From Pseudovibrio sp. Tun.PSC04-5.I4 (GTDB lineage: Bacteria > Pseudomonadota > Alphaproteobacteria > Rhizobiales > Stappiaceae): a DNA stretch of 64,000 bases. The stretch is taken from NCBI RefSeq assembly GCF_900104145.1, contig NZ_FNLB01000006.1, positions 269,001 to 333,000 on the forward strand, written 5' to 3'. Below are positions 1-8,470 of the stretch, piece by piece (positions within the stretch are counted from its first letter, which is position 1; every line of letters begins with the position of its first letter). A program made the translations under genes and the position numbers. The notes below the pieces were generated by a model. That model did not search any database and was not told the DNA's origin. It saw only the letters and a program-made list of their open reading frames with translations.

Positions 1-318
1 GCTCGGCCACTTGTTCTGGCTTGAGGTGCTCAAGCCCTCGTAGATCTCTTGCACCGTGGCACGTGTATTTGGTTCACCCAGCCCTTTGCCCGGACGAGCG
101 GTGTTGATCAACGCGTTGGGTTCTTCTGAGCCAGCGGTTACAGGGCCGCGCGGACGGTGGTACTTAAATGAGCGGCCCATAAGGTGCACACCGTTTGCCA
201 ACAGGGCAGACGCAACTGTGTCGCCTTCATAGCCTTCAAAGGTGGCGCCATCAAAGGTGAAGCGAACACGCTTGTCCAGATTGATGCGGCCTTTGCCCTC
301 AACACGCCAGTTGTTCAT
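1..318 (-). CDS. soxA: Sarcosine oxidase alpha subunit, N-terminal part (cut by window edge)
   Basis: About 106 codons are visible, starting at the ATG at 318 (MNNWRVEGKGRI). The reading frame runs off the left edge. The segment with FDG, YEGDTVASALLANG and FKYHRPRGP is the N-terminal 2Fe-2S-like/NAD-domain lead-in of the alpha subunit of heterotetrameric sarcosine oxidase, which oxidatively demethylates sarcosine to glycine and passes the one-carbon unit to tetrahydrofolate. The start lies 20 bp inside the end of the preceding delta-subunit gene, so the two are translationally coupled. This soxA belongs to sarcosine oxidation and is unrelated to the sulfur-oxidation soxA at 10237-11079. Confidence 0.93.
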   Translation of the reverse strand, partial: MNNWRVEGKGRINLDKRVRFTFDGATFEGYEGDTVASALLANGVHLMGRSFKYHRPRGPVTAGSEEPNALINTARPGKGLGEPNTRATVQEIYEGLSTSSQNKWPS

Positions 319-616
319 TTTTCTCGTCACCCGCTTCGTTGATGTCTGGACGCGGCTCGCCCATCGGATAAGTGGCTACAAATTTGTCTGTAACGGTGTT
401 GCGAATAGCGTTGAAGTATCGCCCGCAACCATGGGAGTGGCGCCATTGCTCAGCATGTTCACCCCGCACATTAGAACGGATGAAGAGGTAATCCATCCAT
501 TGCGCATCTGTAGCTTGGGCAGGGTTCTCAGGTCGTGCGACATGTGCTTGCCCGGAATAGTCAAATTCAAGCTCAGGCAGGGTCTCATTGCAATAAGGGC
601 AGTGGATCAGGAGCAT
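299..616 (-). CDS. soxD: Sarcosine oxidase delta subunit
   Basis: 105 aa, the usual size for the small zinc-binding delta subunit of heterotetrameric sarcosine oxidase. The N-terminal CPYC pair (Cys6, Cys9) and the later SHGCGRYFN segment supply the zinc ligands known for this family. A GAGGAGGA Shine-Dalgarno sequence lies just upstream of the ATG, in the 12-bp gap after soxB. The 3' end overlaps the alpha-subunit start. Order B-D-A is the standard one for this operon. Role: structural subunit of the cytoplasmic sarcosine:O2 oxidoreductase that also uses tetrahydrofolate. Confidence 0.95.
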   Translation of the reverse strand: MLLIHCPYCNETLPELEFDYSGQAHVARPENPAQATDAQWMDYLFIRSNVRGEHAEQWRHSHGCGRYFNAIRNTVTDKFVATYPMGEPRPDINEAGDEKNEQLAC

Positions 617-628
617 GCTGTTTCCTCC

Positions 629-1882
629 TCAGTGTGCCACAGCAGCAGCTGCTGCCTCGTCGATCAAACGACCTGTCTCAAATCGAGAAAGCGTAAACGG
701 TGCGTTGATTGGGTGTGGTTCATCATTTGCAATAGTGTGGGCGAAGACATGAGCCGAACCCGGAGTGGCTTTGAACCCGCCTGTGCCCCAGCCGCAGTTG
801 AGGTAAAGCCCGCTGACAGGGGTTTTGCCCAAAATTGGCGAACGATCGGGCGTTACATCTACTATACCGCCCCACTTGCGCAACATGCGCATGCGGCGGA
901 ACACCGGGAACACCTCACATATCGCCGCGAGTGTATGCTCAATGAGTGGCAGGCCGCCGCGCTGGGAGTAGGAGACATACTGGTCAGTGCCAGAGCCTAT
1001 GACCAACTCGCCTTTATCGGATTGGCTGATATAGGCATGGACTGTGTTGGACATGACCACGCCGGGGAAAATCGGCTTAACCGGTTCAGATACAAGTGCT
1101 TGAAGCGGGTAACTTTCCAGCGGTAAACGAACGCCGGCTGTATCCATAATCACAGAGGTGCCACCTGCTGCAGAAATGGCAATCTTCTTGGCTTTTACAA
1201 AACCGCGTGCTGTTTCCAAGCCATTGACGGCACCGTCTGGACCACGACTGATGGAAAGAACCGGACAGTTCTGCACAATATCAACACCGCGCGCTGCAGC
1301 AGCACGGGCATAGCCCCAGGCCACCGCATCGTGACGGGCAGTTCCCGCCCGCTGCTGAAAGGCAGCGCCGACGACTGGGTAACGGGCGTTTGGTGAAATG
1401 TTCAGCGCTGGGCATTTCTCTTTGGCTTGCTCGGTGGTCAGCCATACATTGTCTACGCCGTTGAGGCGGTTAGAATGGATGTGACGCTTAAAGCTTTGCA
1501 TATCATGCACATTGTGCGCCAGCATCATCACGCCGCGCTTGGAGAACATGACGTTGTAGTTCAGCTCCTGACTGAGACCATCCCACAGATCGACTGCGTG
1601 ATCATAAAGCCGTGCGCTCTCATCATACAAATAGTTGGAGCGGATAATGGTGGTGTTGCGTCCGGTATTGCCACCGCCTAGCCAGCCTTTGTCAATGATG
1701 GCCACATTGGTGATGCCGTGTTCTTTGGCCAGGTAATACGCGGCTCCCAAACCGTGCCCGCCAGCACCAACTATGATGACATCATATTCATCTTTCAGCT
1801 GTGCATCTGGCCATTGCGGCTCTACATTTTTGTAACCGGTAACAGCTCCTTTCAGGAGCGAAAGCGCGGAAAATCTGGACAA
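629..1882 (-). CDS. soxB: Sarcosine oxidase beta subunit
   Basis: FAD-dependent catalytic subunit of the DAO superfamily. It has the Rossmann motif VGAGGHGLGAAYYLAKEHG near residue 40 and the beta-subunit signature GGNTGRNTTIIRSNYLYDE. A TTG start at 1882 is chosen because GAGGAGGT lies about 6 nt upstream and gives the family's N-terminus (SRFSALSLLKGAVTGY) and 417 aa, the normal length. The open frame continues upstream to 1972, but those residues do not resemble the family. First gene of the soxBDA operon, divergent from a GlxA-type regulator. It oxidises sarcosine to glycine, formaldehyde (or 5,10-methylene-THF) and H2O2. Confidence 0.95.
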   Translation of the reverse strand: MSRFSALSLLKGAVTGYKNVEPQWPDAQLKDEYDVIIVGAGGHGLGAAYYLAKEHGITNVAIIDKGWLGGGNTGRNTTIIRSNYLYDESARLYDHAVDLWDGLSQELNYNVMFSKRGVMMLAHNVHDMQSFKRHIHSNRLNGVDNVWLTTEQAKEKCPALNISPNARYPVVGAAFQQRAGTARHDAVAWGYARAAAARGVDIVQNCPVLSISRGPDGAVNGLETARGFVKAKKIAISAAGGTSVIMDTAGVRLPLESYPLQALVSEPVKPIFPGVVMSNTVHAYISQSDKGELVIGSGTDQYVSYSQRGGLPLIEHTLAAICEVFPVFRRMRMLRKWGGIVDVTPDRSPILGKTPVSGLYLNCGWGTGGFKATPGSAHVFAHTIANDEPHPINAPFTLSRFETGRLIDEAAAAAVAH

Positions 1883-1999
1883 GGCTACCTCCTCGGAATT
1901 CAAGGTAGTTTGCTCGCTCTGAAATATCATGTATGGTATATTTGCGAAATCAACGAGTATATATGCGTCCATGACAGCTCGAAAAGCTAAGGGAAAGCC
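1883..1999. promoter_or_regulatory. Divergent promoter region between sarcosine oxidase operon and its putative regulator
   Basis: 117-bp gap between divergently transcribed soxB and the GlxA-type gene. It is AT-rich and contains an imperfect inverted repeat around 1924-1941 (ATATCAT gt ATGGTATAT), a plausible site for the adjacent AraC-type regulator. No clear -35/-10 pair can be assigned with confidence. Confidence 0.4.
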
Positions 2000-2977
2000 A
2001 TGGTAAAACCAAAATCAGGGCCAGCCCTGCGAGTTGGGTTCATTCTTGCAAACCGTTTTACGCTCTCTGCCTTTGCCAGTTTTATTGATGTGCTGCGGCT
2101 TTCTGCCGACGAGGGAGACAACAGTCGCCCCATCTTGTGCAGCTGGAACGTAATTGCACCGGATATGAAGCCCATTCGTGCCAGTTGCGGGTTGCTTGTT
2201 CATCCCGATGAAAGTTTGGTTGCCCCAGATAGTTTTGATTATATCGTCGTGGTGGGAGGGTTGATCGGCCACATTGAGCGACTAGACACGCGTTATGTGG
2301 CCTACTTGAAATCAGCTGTATCCAAAGGAGTGCCGCTGATTGGGCTGTGTACAGGCAGCTTCATTCTTCACCGGGCGGGGTTGATGAATGGCTACAGATG
2401 CTGCGTAAGCTGGTTTCACCGAACAGATTTTCTGGAGCAGTTTGACGGTCTTGAACCTGTCTCGGACCGCATTTTTGTGGTTGACCGTGACCGGATCTCC
2501 TGCTCTGGCGGTACAAGCGCAGTGCATGTCGCGGCGTATTTGGTGGAGCGACACATCGGCCTTCCACAAGCCCGCAAGAGTCTTCATATTTTGATGGTGG
2601 ATGATGCTTTTGATGCCAATAAGGCTCAGCCTTATCTTCCAGTCTCGCTTATGGCTAAGGACAATCTGGTGCAGCGAGCACTGTTGATTATGCAGCAGGA
2701 AACGGAAAGTTTGCGCGGTATTAAGCCACTTTGTGAGCACCTGGGTGTGGGACGGCGGACATTAGAAAAGAAGTTCCGTGCCGATCTAGGTAAATCCCCA
2801 GCTGAAGCGCTTATTCATATTCGAATTGAGGAGGCAAAGCGCTTGCTGAGCGAAACACAAGCCAGCATTACTGACGTGGCCATCCGAGTTGGCTTTTTTG
2901 ATGCGTCCCACTTTAACAAGGCCTTCCAAAAGCACGCCGCACAAACGGCAACTGCGTTTCGAAAATCTGTGAGGTAG
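2000..2977 (+). CDS. GlxA/GATase1-AraC family transcriptional regulator
   Basis: 325 aa. The N-terminal half is a DJ-1/PfpI-like class I amidotransferase fold (VGFILANRFTLSAFASFIDVLRL; DYIVVVGGL; GLCTGSFILHRAGL). The C-terminal ~100 residues are an AraC helix-turn-helix pair (LGVGRRTLEKKFRADLGKSP; ITDVAIRVGFFDASHFNKAF). This is the architecture of GbdR, SouR and CdhR, which control glycine betaine, sarcosine and carnitine catabolism. Its divergent position next to sarcosine oxidase genes makes control of that operon likely (inference). An AAGGGA ribosome-binding site precedes the ATG. Confidence 0.9.
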   Translation: MVKPKSGPALRVGFILANRFTLSAFASFIDVLRLSADEGDNSRPILCSWNVIAPDMKPIRASCGLLVHPDESLVAPDSFDYIVVVGGLIGHIERLDTRYVAYLKSAVSKGVPLIGLCTGSFILHRAGLMNGYRCCVSWFHRTDFLEQFDGLEPVSDRIFVVDRDRISCSGGTSAVHVAAYLVERHIGLPQARKSLHILMVDDAFDANKAQPYLPVSLMAKDNLVQRALLIMQQETESLRGIKPLCEHLGVGRRTLEKKFRADLGKSPAEALIHIRIEEAKRLLSETQASITDVAIRVGFFDASHFNKAFQKHAAQTATAFRKSVR

Positions 2978-3153
2978 CTTCTCTGGGAGCTGGTGGACCG
3001 CGTGTCTGTTGCGTTTACAGGCGGACCTGAACACACAATCGGAGTAGCCCCCTCAAATCATGATGCTTACTTCTCATAGTTGCACTACAGTTATAAAACC
3101 GCTTGATGGGGAGCGTATATTAAAACTGCTAGTATTTCAGAAGAGGACTCGTC

Positions 3154-3804
3154 ATGGTTTTACGCATAAACGATACAATTCCCGATTTGACTGTCACCAC
3201 AGACTTGGGAGAGATCAATCTTCGCGAGTGGGTAGGCGACAGCTGGGCGATTATTTTCTCTCATCCCAAGGACTTCACCCCTGTTTGTACAACTGAATTT
3301 AGTGCTGTGATGCAGTTGGCCAATGAATGGGAAGCGCGAAACACCAAAGTTTTGGGGGTTTCGGTTGATGGTGTCGAAGATCATAAAAAGTGGAAGGTTG
3401 ATATTGAAGCCGTTGGCGGGGCTAAACCGGAATTTGCGATTGTAGCGGATGATGGATTGGAGATGGCAAAAGCGTTCGACATGTTGCCATCGGAATATGT
3501 GCTACCGGATGGCCGCTCCCCTGCAGACTCGGCCACTGTACGCTCAGTCTTCATCATCGGACCAGACAAGCAAGTGAAATTGATGATGACCTATCCTATG
3601 ACGGTGGGGCGTAATTTTTCAGAAATTCTGCGCTCTTTGGATGGGCTTCAGATGGCAGCCAAAGGTGTCGCGACTCCGGCTGATTGGCAACCCGGGCAGG
3701 ATGTGATTGTACCAACGTCACTCACCACAAAGGATGCAGAAACCAAATTTGGCATTGTGAAAACAGTGCTGCCCTATCTGCGCACGGTCGCGGCCCCGCG
3801 CTGA
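3154..3804 (+). CDS. 1-Cys peroxiredoxin (Prx6/AhpC-TSA family)
   Basis: 216 aa. The peroxidatic motif DFTPVCTTEF lies at about residues 44-53, and the C-terminal extension with MTVGRNFSEILR marks the Prx6/1-Cys subfamily rather than the 2-Cys AhpC type. It reduces H2O2 and organic hydroperoxides in the cytosol. It stands alone between two H2O2- or reactive-sulfur-producing systems: sarcosine oxidase on the left and the Sox cluster on the right. An AGAGGA ribosome-binding site lies upstream of the ATG at 3154. Confidence 0.93.
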   Translation: MVLRINDTIPDLTVTTDLGEINLREWVGDSWAIIFSHPKDFTPVCTTEFSAVMQLANEWEARNTKVLGVSVDGVEDHKKWKVDIEAVGGAKPEFAIVADDGLEMAKAFDMLPSEYVLPDGRSPADSATVRSVFIIGPDKQVKLMMTYPMTVGRNFSEILRSLDGLQMAAKGVATPADWQPGQDVIVPTSLTTKDAETKFGIVKTVLPYLRTVAAPR

Positions 3805-3828
3805 ACCTACGTGGCAGGAAATAACTCA

Positions 3829-3852
3829 GGCCACCCCTTCGCGGGGTGGGCC
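3829..3852. terminator. Hairpin with TTCG tetraloop between convergent genes
   Basis: Inverted repeat GGCCaCCCC / GGGGtGGGCC closed by a TTCG tetraloop, 25 bp after the peroxiredoxin stop. There is no long T-tract on either side, so it may act as a weak bidirectional terminator or an mRNA 3' stabiliser. Confidence 0.45.
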
Positions 3853-3890
3853 TCTCCCTTGTTGAGGTGCTCCGAGCTTCACATCCGCTT

Positions 3891-3936
3891 GCGTTCTTAT
3901 GTGCGTTGACTTGCGTGGTTTCCGCAAAAAATGCGT
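3891..3936 (+). repeat. Four-block GCGT element, copy A
   Basis: GCGT starts at 3891, 3903, 3913 and 3933, giving spacings of 12, 10 and 20 bp, close to whole helical turns. Exactly the same spacing and much of the intervening sequence (TTATGT between blocks 1 and 2, CTT before block 3) occurs at 28979-29024, just upstream of lysE. This resembles an operator with phased half-sites. No gene start follows this copy. Confidence 0.55.
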
Positions 3937-4036
3937 TGTACTGTGTCACGAGCCGTCTTTGCCGGTTCGCAGGCCCAACTCTGGCAAAAGGGTCTGCCTG
4001 TAGGATAAGGTGAAACGATCACGACCCCATCAAGGA

Positions 4037-4055
4037 GGATAGATTAAATCTATCC
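4037..4055. repeat. Perfect 8-3-8 inverted repeat
   Basis: Arms GGATAGAT (4037-4044) and ATCTATCC (4048-4055) are perfectly complementary around a 3-nt centre. It lies about 65 bp downstream of the soxF stop in the convergent gap. It could be an operator or part of an RNA hairpin; no flanking T-tract. Confidence 0.5.
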
Positions 4056-4121
4056 CCGTTGCCGGTTCAAATTATTGACCCTCGCGGCATCAAATTCAAA
4101 CACCCCAGCCAGACCAGACAC

Positions 4122-5387
4122 CTACCCAAACATGTCCCGTGCCATTCCGGTATACCAGCCCAAGCTCTCCTCATAGGTCCGCTTGCGCAAACCAGCGTCC
4201 TCATGGTTCTGAGAGATGAAGCCATCAACCTTGGCGATCTTTTCGTCGGTGGCTACATAAGTCGCGCCAACCTTGACGCCGTTGTCAGGTGAAATGAGCG
4301 ACCAACAGGTGTTGGAGAAGCGTGGCTTGAAGGTCCGTGATCCAATGAGCGCTGCACGAATTGCCATGGAGGCCGCCTTGGCCTGACTGTTGGCGGCATA
4401 GGCCGACTTGGGCATGTCACCATTGACCGTTGAATCTCCCAGAACATGAATGTTCTCGTCAAACCGGCTTTGCAGCGTTGCCGGAACAATCGGGCACCAG
4501 CCGTCTTCATTCGTCAAATCTGCCTGTTGAACGATGCGCCCGGCTCTCATGGCGGGGATCACATTGCAAACATCAGCTTTGATGATTTCATCTTCGAGCA
4601 CCACTTCCATAGTGTTCGGATCAACCCTTTGAACGCCGCCGGTGAAGTCGGAGGTCAACCAGTCAATCATTCCCGGATAGTAGTCTTCCCAGCCTTCCAT
4701 GAAGAGCCCTTGTTTGGAAAACTTCTCCTTGGGATCAAGAATGAGGATTTTGGCGGTCGGGTTTCGTTGCTTTAAAATATGCGCCACCATGGACACCCGC
4801 TCATAGGGTCCGGGAGGGCAGCGGTAAGGGTTAGGCGGGGCAACTGTAACGTAGGTCCCACCTTCCGGCATCGCTTCAACCTGCGCCTTGAGCAACGCTG
4901 TTTGAGTGCCGCCTTTGTAGGCGTGAGGCATTTTTGTTTGGGCAGTTACATCCCATCCCGGAACAGCACCCTCTACAAAGTCGATCCCCGGTGAGAGAAC
5001 CAGCCGGTCATAGGAAAGTACAGACCCGCCTGCGAGCCGTACAGTTTTTGCATCGCGGTCAACGGCTGTGACCCAATCGTGAACCACATTGATACCGTAG
5101 TCGCTGGCGAGTTTACCGTAGGAATGGCCGAGTTTGGAAAGAGGCTGAAACCCGCCAATGGCAAGGTTTGAGAAGAAGCAGGAGTAATAGTGGCGCGTGG
5201 GTTCCACAAGAATCACATCAATAGCGCCTTTTGAATCTTTGGCTATGTAGCGCGCAGCTGTTGCCCCGCCAGCACCACCGCCAACCACAACAACGCGTGG
5301 TCTGGTCTTACCAAGGACGGCAGGTGAAGAGAGCAGCGCAGCGCTGGCAGCAGCAGCACCAATAAAATGGCGTCTATTGATGATCAT
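4122..5387 (-). CDS. soxF: Sulfide dehydrogenase flavoprotein SoxF (FccB-like)
   Basis: 421 aa. A Tat-type leader (NRRHFIGAAAASAALLSSPAVLG) directs it to the periplasm. The FAD motif GGGAGG is at residues 36-41. YYSCFFSN corresponds to the FccB segment whose Cys binds FAD covalently, and further Cys residues (PYRCPPGP, DVCNVIP) could form the active disulfide. Known role in this family: sulfide:cytochrome c oxidoreduction with the partner cytochrome SoxE; in Paracoccus, SoxF enhances or reactivates the core Sox enzyme. Last gene of the minus-strand sox operon, 34 bp after soxE. Confidence 0.93.
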   Translation of the reverse strand: MIINRRHFIGAAAASAALLSSPAVLGKTRPRVVVVGGGAGGATAARYIAKDSKGAIDVILVEPTRHYYSCFFSNLAIGGFQPLSKLGHSYGKLASDYGINVVHDWVTAVDRDAKTVRLAGGSVLSYDRLVLSPGIDFVEGAVPGWDVTAQTKMPHAYKGGTQTALLKAQVEAMPEGGTYVTVAPPNPYRCPPGPYERVSMVAHILKQRNPTAKILILDPKEKFSKQGLFMEGWEDYYPGMIDWLTSDFTGGVQRVDPNTMEVVLEDEIIKADVCNVIPAMRAGRIVQQADLTNEDGWCPIVPATLQSRFDENIHVLGDSTVNGDMPKSAYAANSQAKAASMAIRAALIGSRTFKPRFSNTCWSLISPDNGVKVGATYVATDEKIAKVDGFISQNHEDAGLRKRTYEESLGWYTGMARDMFG

Positions 5388-5421
5388 AATGGAATTTCCC
5401 CTCCCAAGGCCCGATTGATGT

Positions 5422-6129
5422 TCACTTTAACGCCTTAAAGTAAGTTGCCAAGGCTGCAATTTCTTCCTCAGACAATCGTCTGGCAATCATTTGCATAACC
5501 GGATGTGGTCTATGACCCTTTTTGTAGGCCCGCAGAGCAATTATGAAATCAGGACGGGTCCAGCCGGTGATAGAGGGAATACCCTTGTCTGATCCATCTA
5601 CCTGATGGCAGGTCGTGCATTCACCAGATAAGTATTCGCCATACTCATGGTCGCCTTCCAGAAACGCTTCTTCATGCAGGCTCGGGGCATCCTGTTGCAA
5701 CAAGCTGGCAGACGCTTCTGGAATATTTGCTGGGCTAACGGAAAACTGGCGAAGGTAGGCGAGCAGATCAGAGCGGTCCTGCTGGCTCTTCATTCCCAGA
5801 TACTTCATGCGTGTACCGGAAACGAGGTTCTTCGGGTTTTCAATGTAGATATTGAGCGTATCGATGGTCCAGATCAACCCATCTGCGCCAGCCCGCTTCA
5901 TCGCCTTGGAATAAAGAACATCGTTGATACTGGCAGCCTTACGATCAAACAGGCCATTAAGGTTCGGGCCAGTTCGGTTTTGTGCAGCCGCTCCCACATC
6001 ATGACACCGCGCGCACTCTTCAAACAAAACGGCTCCGCGCTCAGCATCCTGAGCGGAAGCTGCACAAGCAACTCCTACCAGAACACCAAGCGCAAGAGCG
6101 ATAGGTCGTATCAATGCGAGTCCATTCAT
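5422..6129 (-). CDS. soxE: Diheme c-type cytochrome SoxE
   Basis: 235 aa from the ATG at 6129, beginning MNGLALIRP and followed by a hydrophobic signal peptide ending near ACAASA. Two heme c sites are visible: CARCH at 39-43 and CTTCH at 171-175, each with a downstream Met candidate. It is the periplasmic electron acceptor paired with flavoprotein SoxF. The open frame extends to 6171 inside soxD, but those residues are not signal-peptide-like. Six-codon upstream ORF: the soxD stop overlaps an ATG that reads MNGLAK, and its own stop overlaps the soxE ATG, giving chained termination-reinitiation. Confidence 0.9.
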   Translation of the reverse strand: MNGLALIRPIALALGVLVGVACAASAQDAERGAVLFEECARCHDVGAAAQNRTGPNLNGLFDRKAASINDVLYSKAMKRAGADGLIWTIDTLNIYIENPKNLVSGTRMKYLGMKSQQDRSDLLAYLRQFSVSPANIPEASASLLQQDAPSLHEEAFLEGDHEYGEYLSGECTTCHQVDGSDKGIPSITGWTRPDFIIALRAYKKGHRPHPVMQMIARRLSEEEIAALATYFKALK

Positions 6130-6146
6130 TTGGCCAATCCATTCAT
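6126..6146 (-). other. Six-codon coupling ORF between soxD and soxE
   Basis: The ATG at 6146 overlaps the soxD stop (ATGA). It reads six codons, MNGLAK, and its TGA overlaps the soxE ATG at 6129 (ATGA again). The mini-ORF and the soxE N-terminus share MNGLA, and the DNA looks like a short duplication of the start region. It may serve only for translational coupling. Confidence 0.4.
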
Positions 6147-7177
6147 TTAGAATGACTCTTGAGGAACTCAATAATGGCTTTGCGATCCTTATCTTTCCTC
6201 AGGCCCGCAAAGGACATTTTGGTGCCTTTGACGAATTTCTTCGGCTTAGTCAGGAATGCATCCAGTGTGTCTTCGGACCAGACAAGGCCATCACCATTCA
6301 GCTGCTTCAAAGCTTTGGAGTATTTGAAGTTGGATACTTCCGCTGCTTGCTGTCCAAAGATGCCATTGAGAACCGGGCCAACCTTATTCTTTGCGGCATC
6401 TCCAACCTGATGACAGGACTTACATTTTTTGAAGACCTTCGCGCCTTTTTTGATCAACGCTTCATCGAGTGCGACGGGAGCGGGAGCAGGCTCTGGTGTT
6501 GGCTCAACCACAGCGGCAGCCTGTTCTGGTTCTACCGCAGGTTCCTCGGCCTTCGGCTCATCCGGCGTTACATCGAGAACTTGCGCGCGAGCGGTGATTT
6601 TCACCTCATCCTTACAGTTCGTCATGCAAGCATCACGCTTTTTGAAGATTGGGGAGGTCTCACGGTCATCCATGTAGAACCCATCTTCATTGGGCATCCG
6701 TATGGAGGTGAAGTTCTCTTTTGACAGCTCAAAATCGTCTTCAACAAGATCATTTGCGTAAAGCAGGAAGGCAGTGATCGCATAAACATCATTTGGTTGA
6801 AGCGACTGAGCCTCGCCAAATGGCATCGCCCGGTTGACGTAATCAAACACGGTGGAAAGGTATGGCCAATACGACCCGATGGTTTTGACCGGACGATCAG
6901 ATGTCAAAGTATCACCACCGCCAGAAAGCACCGGCCAGCGATCAACACCCTCAGCAAAGTCACCATGACAAGAGGCACAGCGCTCCACAAAGATCTCTTC
7001 GCCTTGTTCTACGCTTCCACGTCCCTCTGGCAGACCTTGCCCATCTGGACGCACATCAATATTCCATGCGGCGACTTCTGCAGGTGTTGCTTCACGGCCA
7101 ATGTTAAGCGGGCCAGCTGTTGCCGCTGTTGTGAGCAGGATGGTTCCTGCGGTGATTAAACTAAGAAATTTCAACAT
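6143..7177 (-). CDS. soxD: Diheme cytochrome c SoxD of the SoxCD sulfur dehydrogenase
   Basis: 344 aa from the ATG at 7177, preceded by GAGGCGG and starting a signal peptide (MLKFLSLITAGTILLTTAATA). Heme 1 is CASCH at 67-71. A Pro/Glu-rich linker spans about 206-236. Heme 2 is CKSCH at 252-256, followed by a class I cytochrome c domain. The layout matches SoxD, the electron-transfer subunit that with molybdoprotein SoxC removes six electrons from the SoxY-bound sulfane. The start lies 17 bp inside soxC. The open frame extends upstream to 7402, but that part is antisense-like and not part of the family. Confidence 0.93.
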   Translation of the reverse strand: MLKFLSLITAGTILLTTAATAGPLNIGREATPAEVAAWNIDVRPDGQGLPEGRGSVEQGEEIFVERCASCHGDFAEGVDRWPVLSGGGDTLTSDRPVKTIGSYWPYLSTVFDYVNRAMPFGEAQSLQPNDVYAITAFLLYANDLVEDDFELSKENFTSIRMPNEDGFYMDDRETSPIFKKRDACMTNCKDEVKITARAQVLDVTPDEPKAEEPAVEPEQAAAVVEPTPEPAPAPVALDEALIKKGAKVFKKCKSCHQVGDAAKNKVGPVLNGIFGQQAAEVSNFKYSKALKQLNGDGLVWSEDTLDAFLTKPKKFVKGTKMSFAGLRKDKDRKAIIEFLKSHSK

Positions 7178-8426
7178 TTTCCGCCTCACCATTTTCACGA
7201 ACATGCCAGGTCTGGATCGCGTTGTTGTGGTAGATGGAATTCTCGCCACGAACAGCGCGAAGTTCGTTTTTCGTGGGCTGAATGTAGCCAGTGGAATCGT
7301 GCGCACGAGATTGCAGCAGCATCGGCTTTCCATCCCAATCAAACTCGAAATAGAAGCGATGCATGGACTTGTCGAAACTCGGTCCATCAATGCGTGCCGC
7401 ATGCCAGTTTTTGCCGCCGTCTAATGTAATATCGACCCGTGGAATAGTCCCGCGACCGGACCATGCAACGCCGGAAAGGACGGTGTGTCCGCTCTTGTGG
7501 AGAATAGGCGCTTGCGGGCTTGGGTTGGTTATGACGGACTTACAATCCATCTCCCAGGTAAAGCGGCGCGCTTTTCCATTTTCCATTAGATCGGTGTATT
7601 TGGAGGTCTCTTCGCGGTGATGCCAAGGCTCATCGCCCACTTCAATGCGGCGTAACCATTTGATCCACATATTGCCTTCCCAACCGGGAACGACAAGACG
7701 CAGCGGATACCCTTGCTCAGGGCGAAGGGACTCGCCGTTCATTTTGAACGCAACAAGGCAATCTTCCAGCGCTTTTTGCATTGGAATGGAGCGTGTCATG
7801 GCAGAGGCATCAGCGCCTTCTGGCATAATCCACTTGGCGTTGGTCTTCAGCCCAGCTTCTTCCAGCAGGTACTTCAGCGGAACGCCCGTGTACATGACAT
7901 TATGGATCATGCCATGGGTAAACTGACAGCCGTTGAGCTGCGCACCGCGCCACTCCATGCCGGAGTTGGCGGCACACTCAAGAAAGTACACGCGGTTCTC
8001 ACGCGGGAAGCGCAGGATATCTTCCATGGTGAACACGAGTTCTTTGTCGACCAGCCCGTTGATCATCAAACGATGCTCAGCAGGGTCAACATGCGCTGCA
8101 CCGCCATGATGGCGCTCAAAGCACAACCCATTCGGGGTAATGATGCCATCAAGTTCATGCAGTGGCGTAAAATTGATGGAACTGACAGTCTCAGCGGTCA
8201 GCCATTCAACATTGCGCCGTTTAACATGCGCTTCAAATACAGATGGAACACCGTAGGGGCGGGCATCAACACCATCCCCAAGCTCCTGCATCCAAGGCTG
8301 AAGATTGGTGATCGCAGGATCATTTGCCCGTGCCGGAAGCGCAGCGCCAGTTAAAGCGGCTCCGCCCAGCAGTGCTCCACCCTTCAGAAGGCCCCGGCGG
8401 CTGGGGGACTTTAATCTTTCGGTCAT
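7161..8426 (-). CDS. soxC: Sulfane dehydrogenase molybdoprotein SoxC
   Basis: 421 aa. Tat leader SPSRRGLLKGGALLGGAALTG. The sulfite-oxidase-type molybdopterin domain has the molybdenum-ligand Cys in YFLECAANSG (Cys151), followed by the Mo-co dimerisation domain. It acts with SoxD in the periplasm on SoxY-bound thiocysteine; its presence lets the organism oxidise thiosulfate to sulfate without storing sulfur globules. 44 bp after soxB and overlapping soxD. Confidence 0.95.
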   Translation of the reverse strand: MTERLKSPSRRGLLKGGALLGGAALTGAALPARANDPAITNLQPWMQELGDGVDARPYGVPSVFEAHVKRRNVEWLTAETVSSINFTPLHELDGIITPNGLCFERHHGGAAHVDPAEHRLMINGLVDKELVFTMEDILRFPRENRVYFLECAANSGMEWRGAQLNGCQFTHGMIHNVMYTGVPLKYLLEEAGLKTNAKWIMPEGADASAMTRSIPMQKALEDCLVAFKMNGESLRPEQGYPLRLVVPGWEGNMWIKWLRRIEVGDEPWHHREETSKYTDLMENGKARRFTWEMDCKSVITNPSPQAPILHKSGHTVLSGVAWSGRGTIPRVDITLDGGKNWHAARIDGPSFDKSMHRFYFEFDWDGKPMLLQSRAHDSTGYIQPTKNELRAVRGENSIYHNNAIQTWHVRENGEAENVEIS

Positions 8427-8470
8427 TTCAATTACTCATCAGATCGTTCAATTCATAAACCCGAAGGACA

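Larger units (their letters stand above)
3853..4121. other. Non-coding gap between peroxiredoxin and soxF
   Basis: No convincing gene in this ~270-bp stretch. It holds a four-block GCGT element (3891-3936) also seen upstream of lysE, and a perfect inverted repeat at 4037-4055 (arms GGATAGAT / ATCTATCC, 3-nt loop). Function unknown. Confidence 0.5.

Noticed and set aside
242..1126. A 294-codon plus-strand open frame over the sarcosine oxidase genes
   Set aside because: It overlaps three recognised genes on the other strand, and its translation has no recognisable domain.
4060..4085. A tRNA T-arm-like GGTTCAAATT
   Set aside because: The flanks do not pair as a T-stem and no acceptor or anticodon arm can be built.
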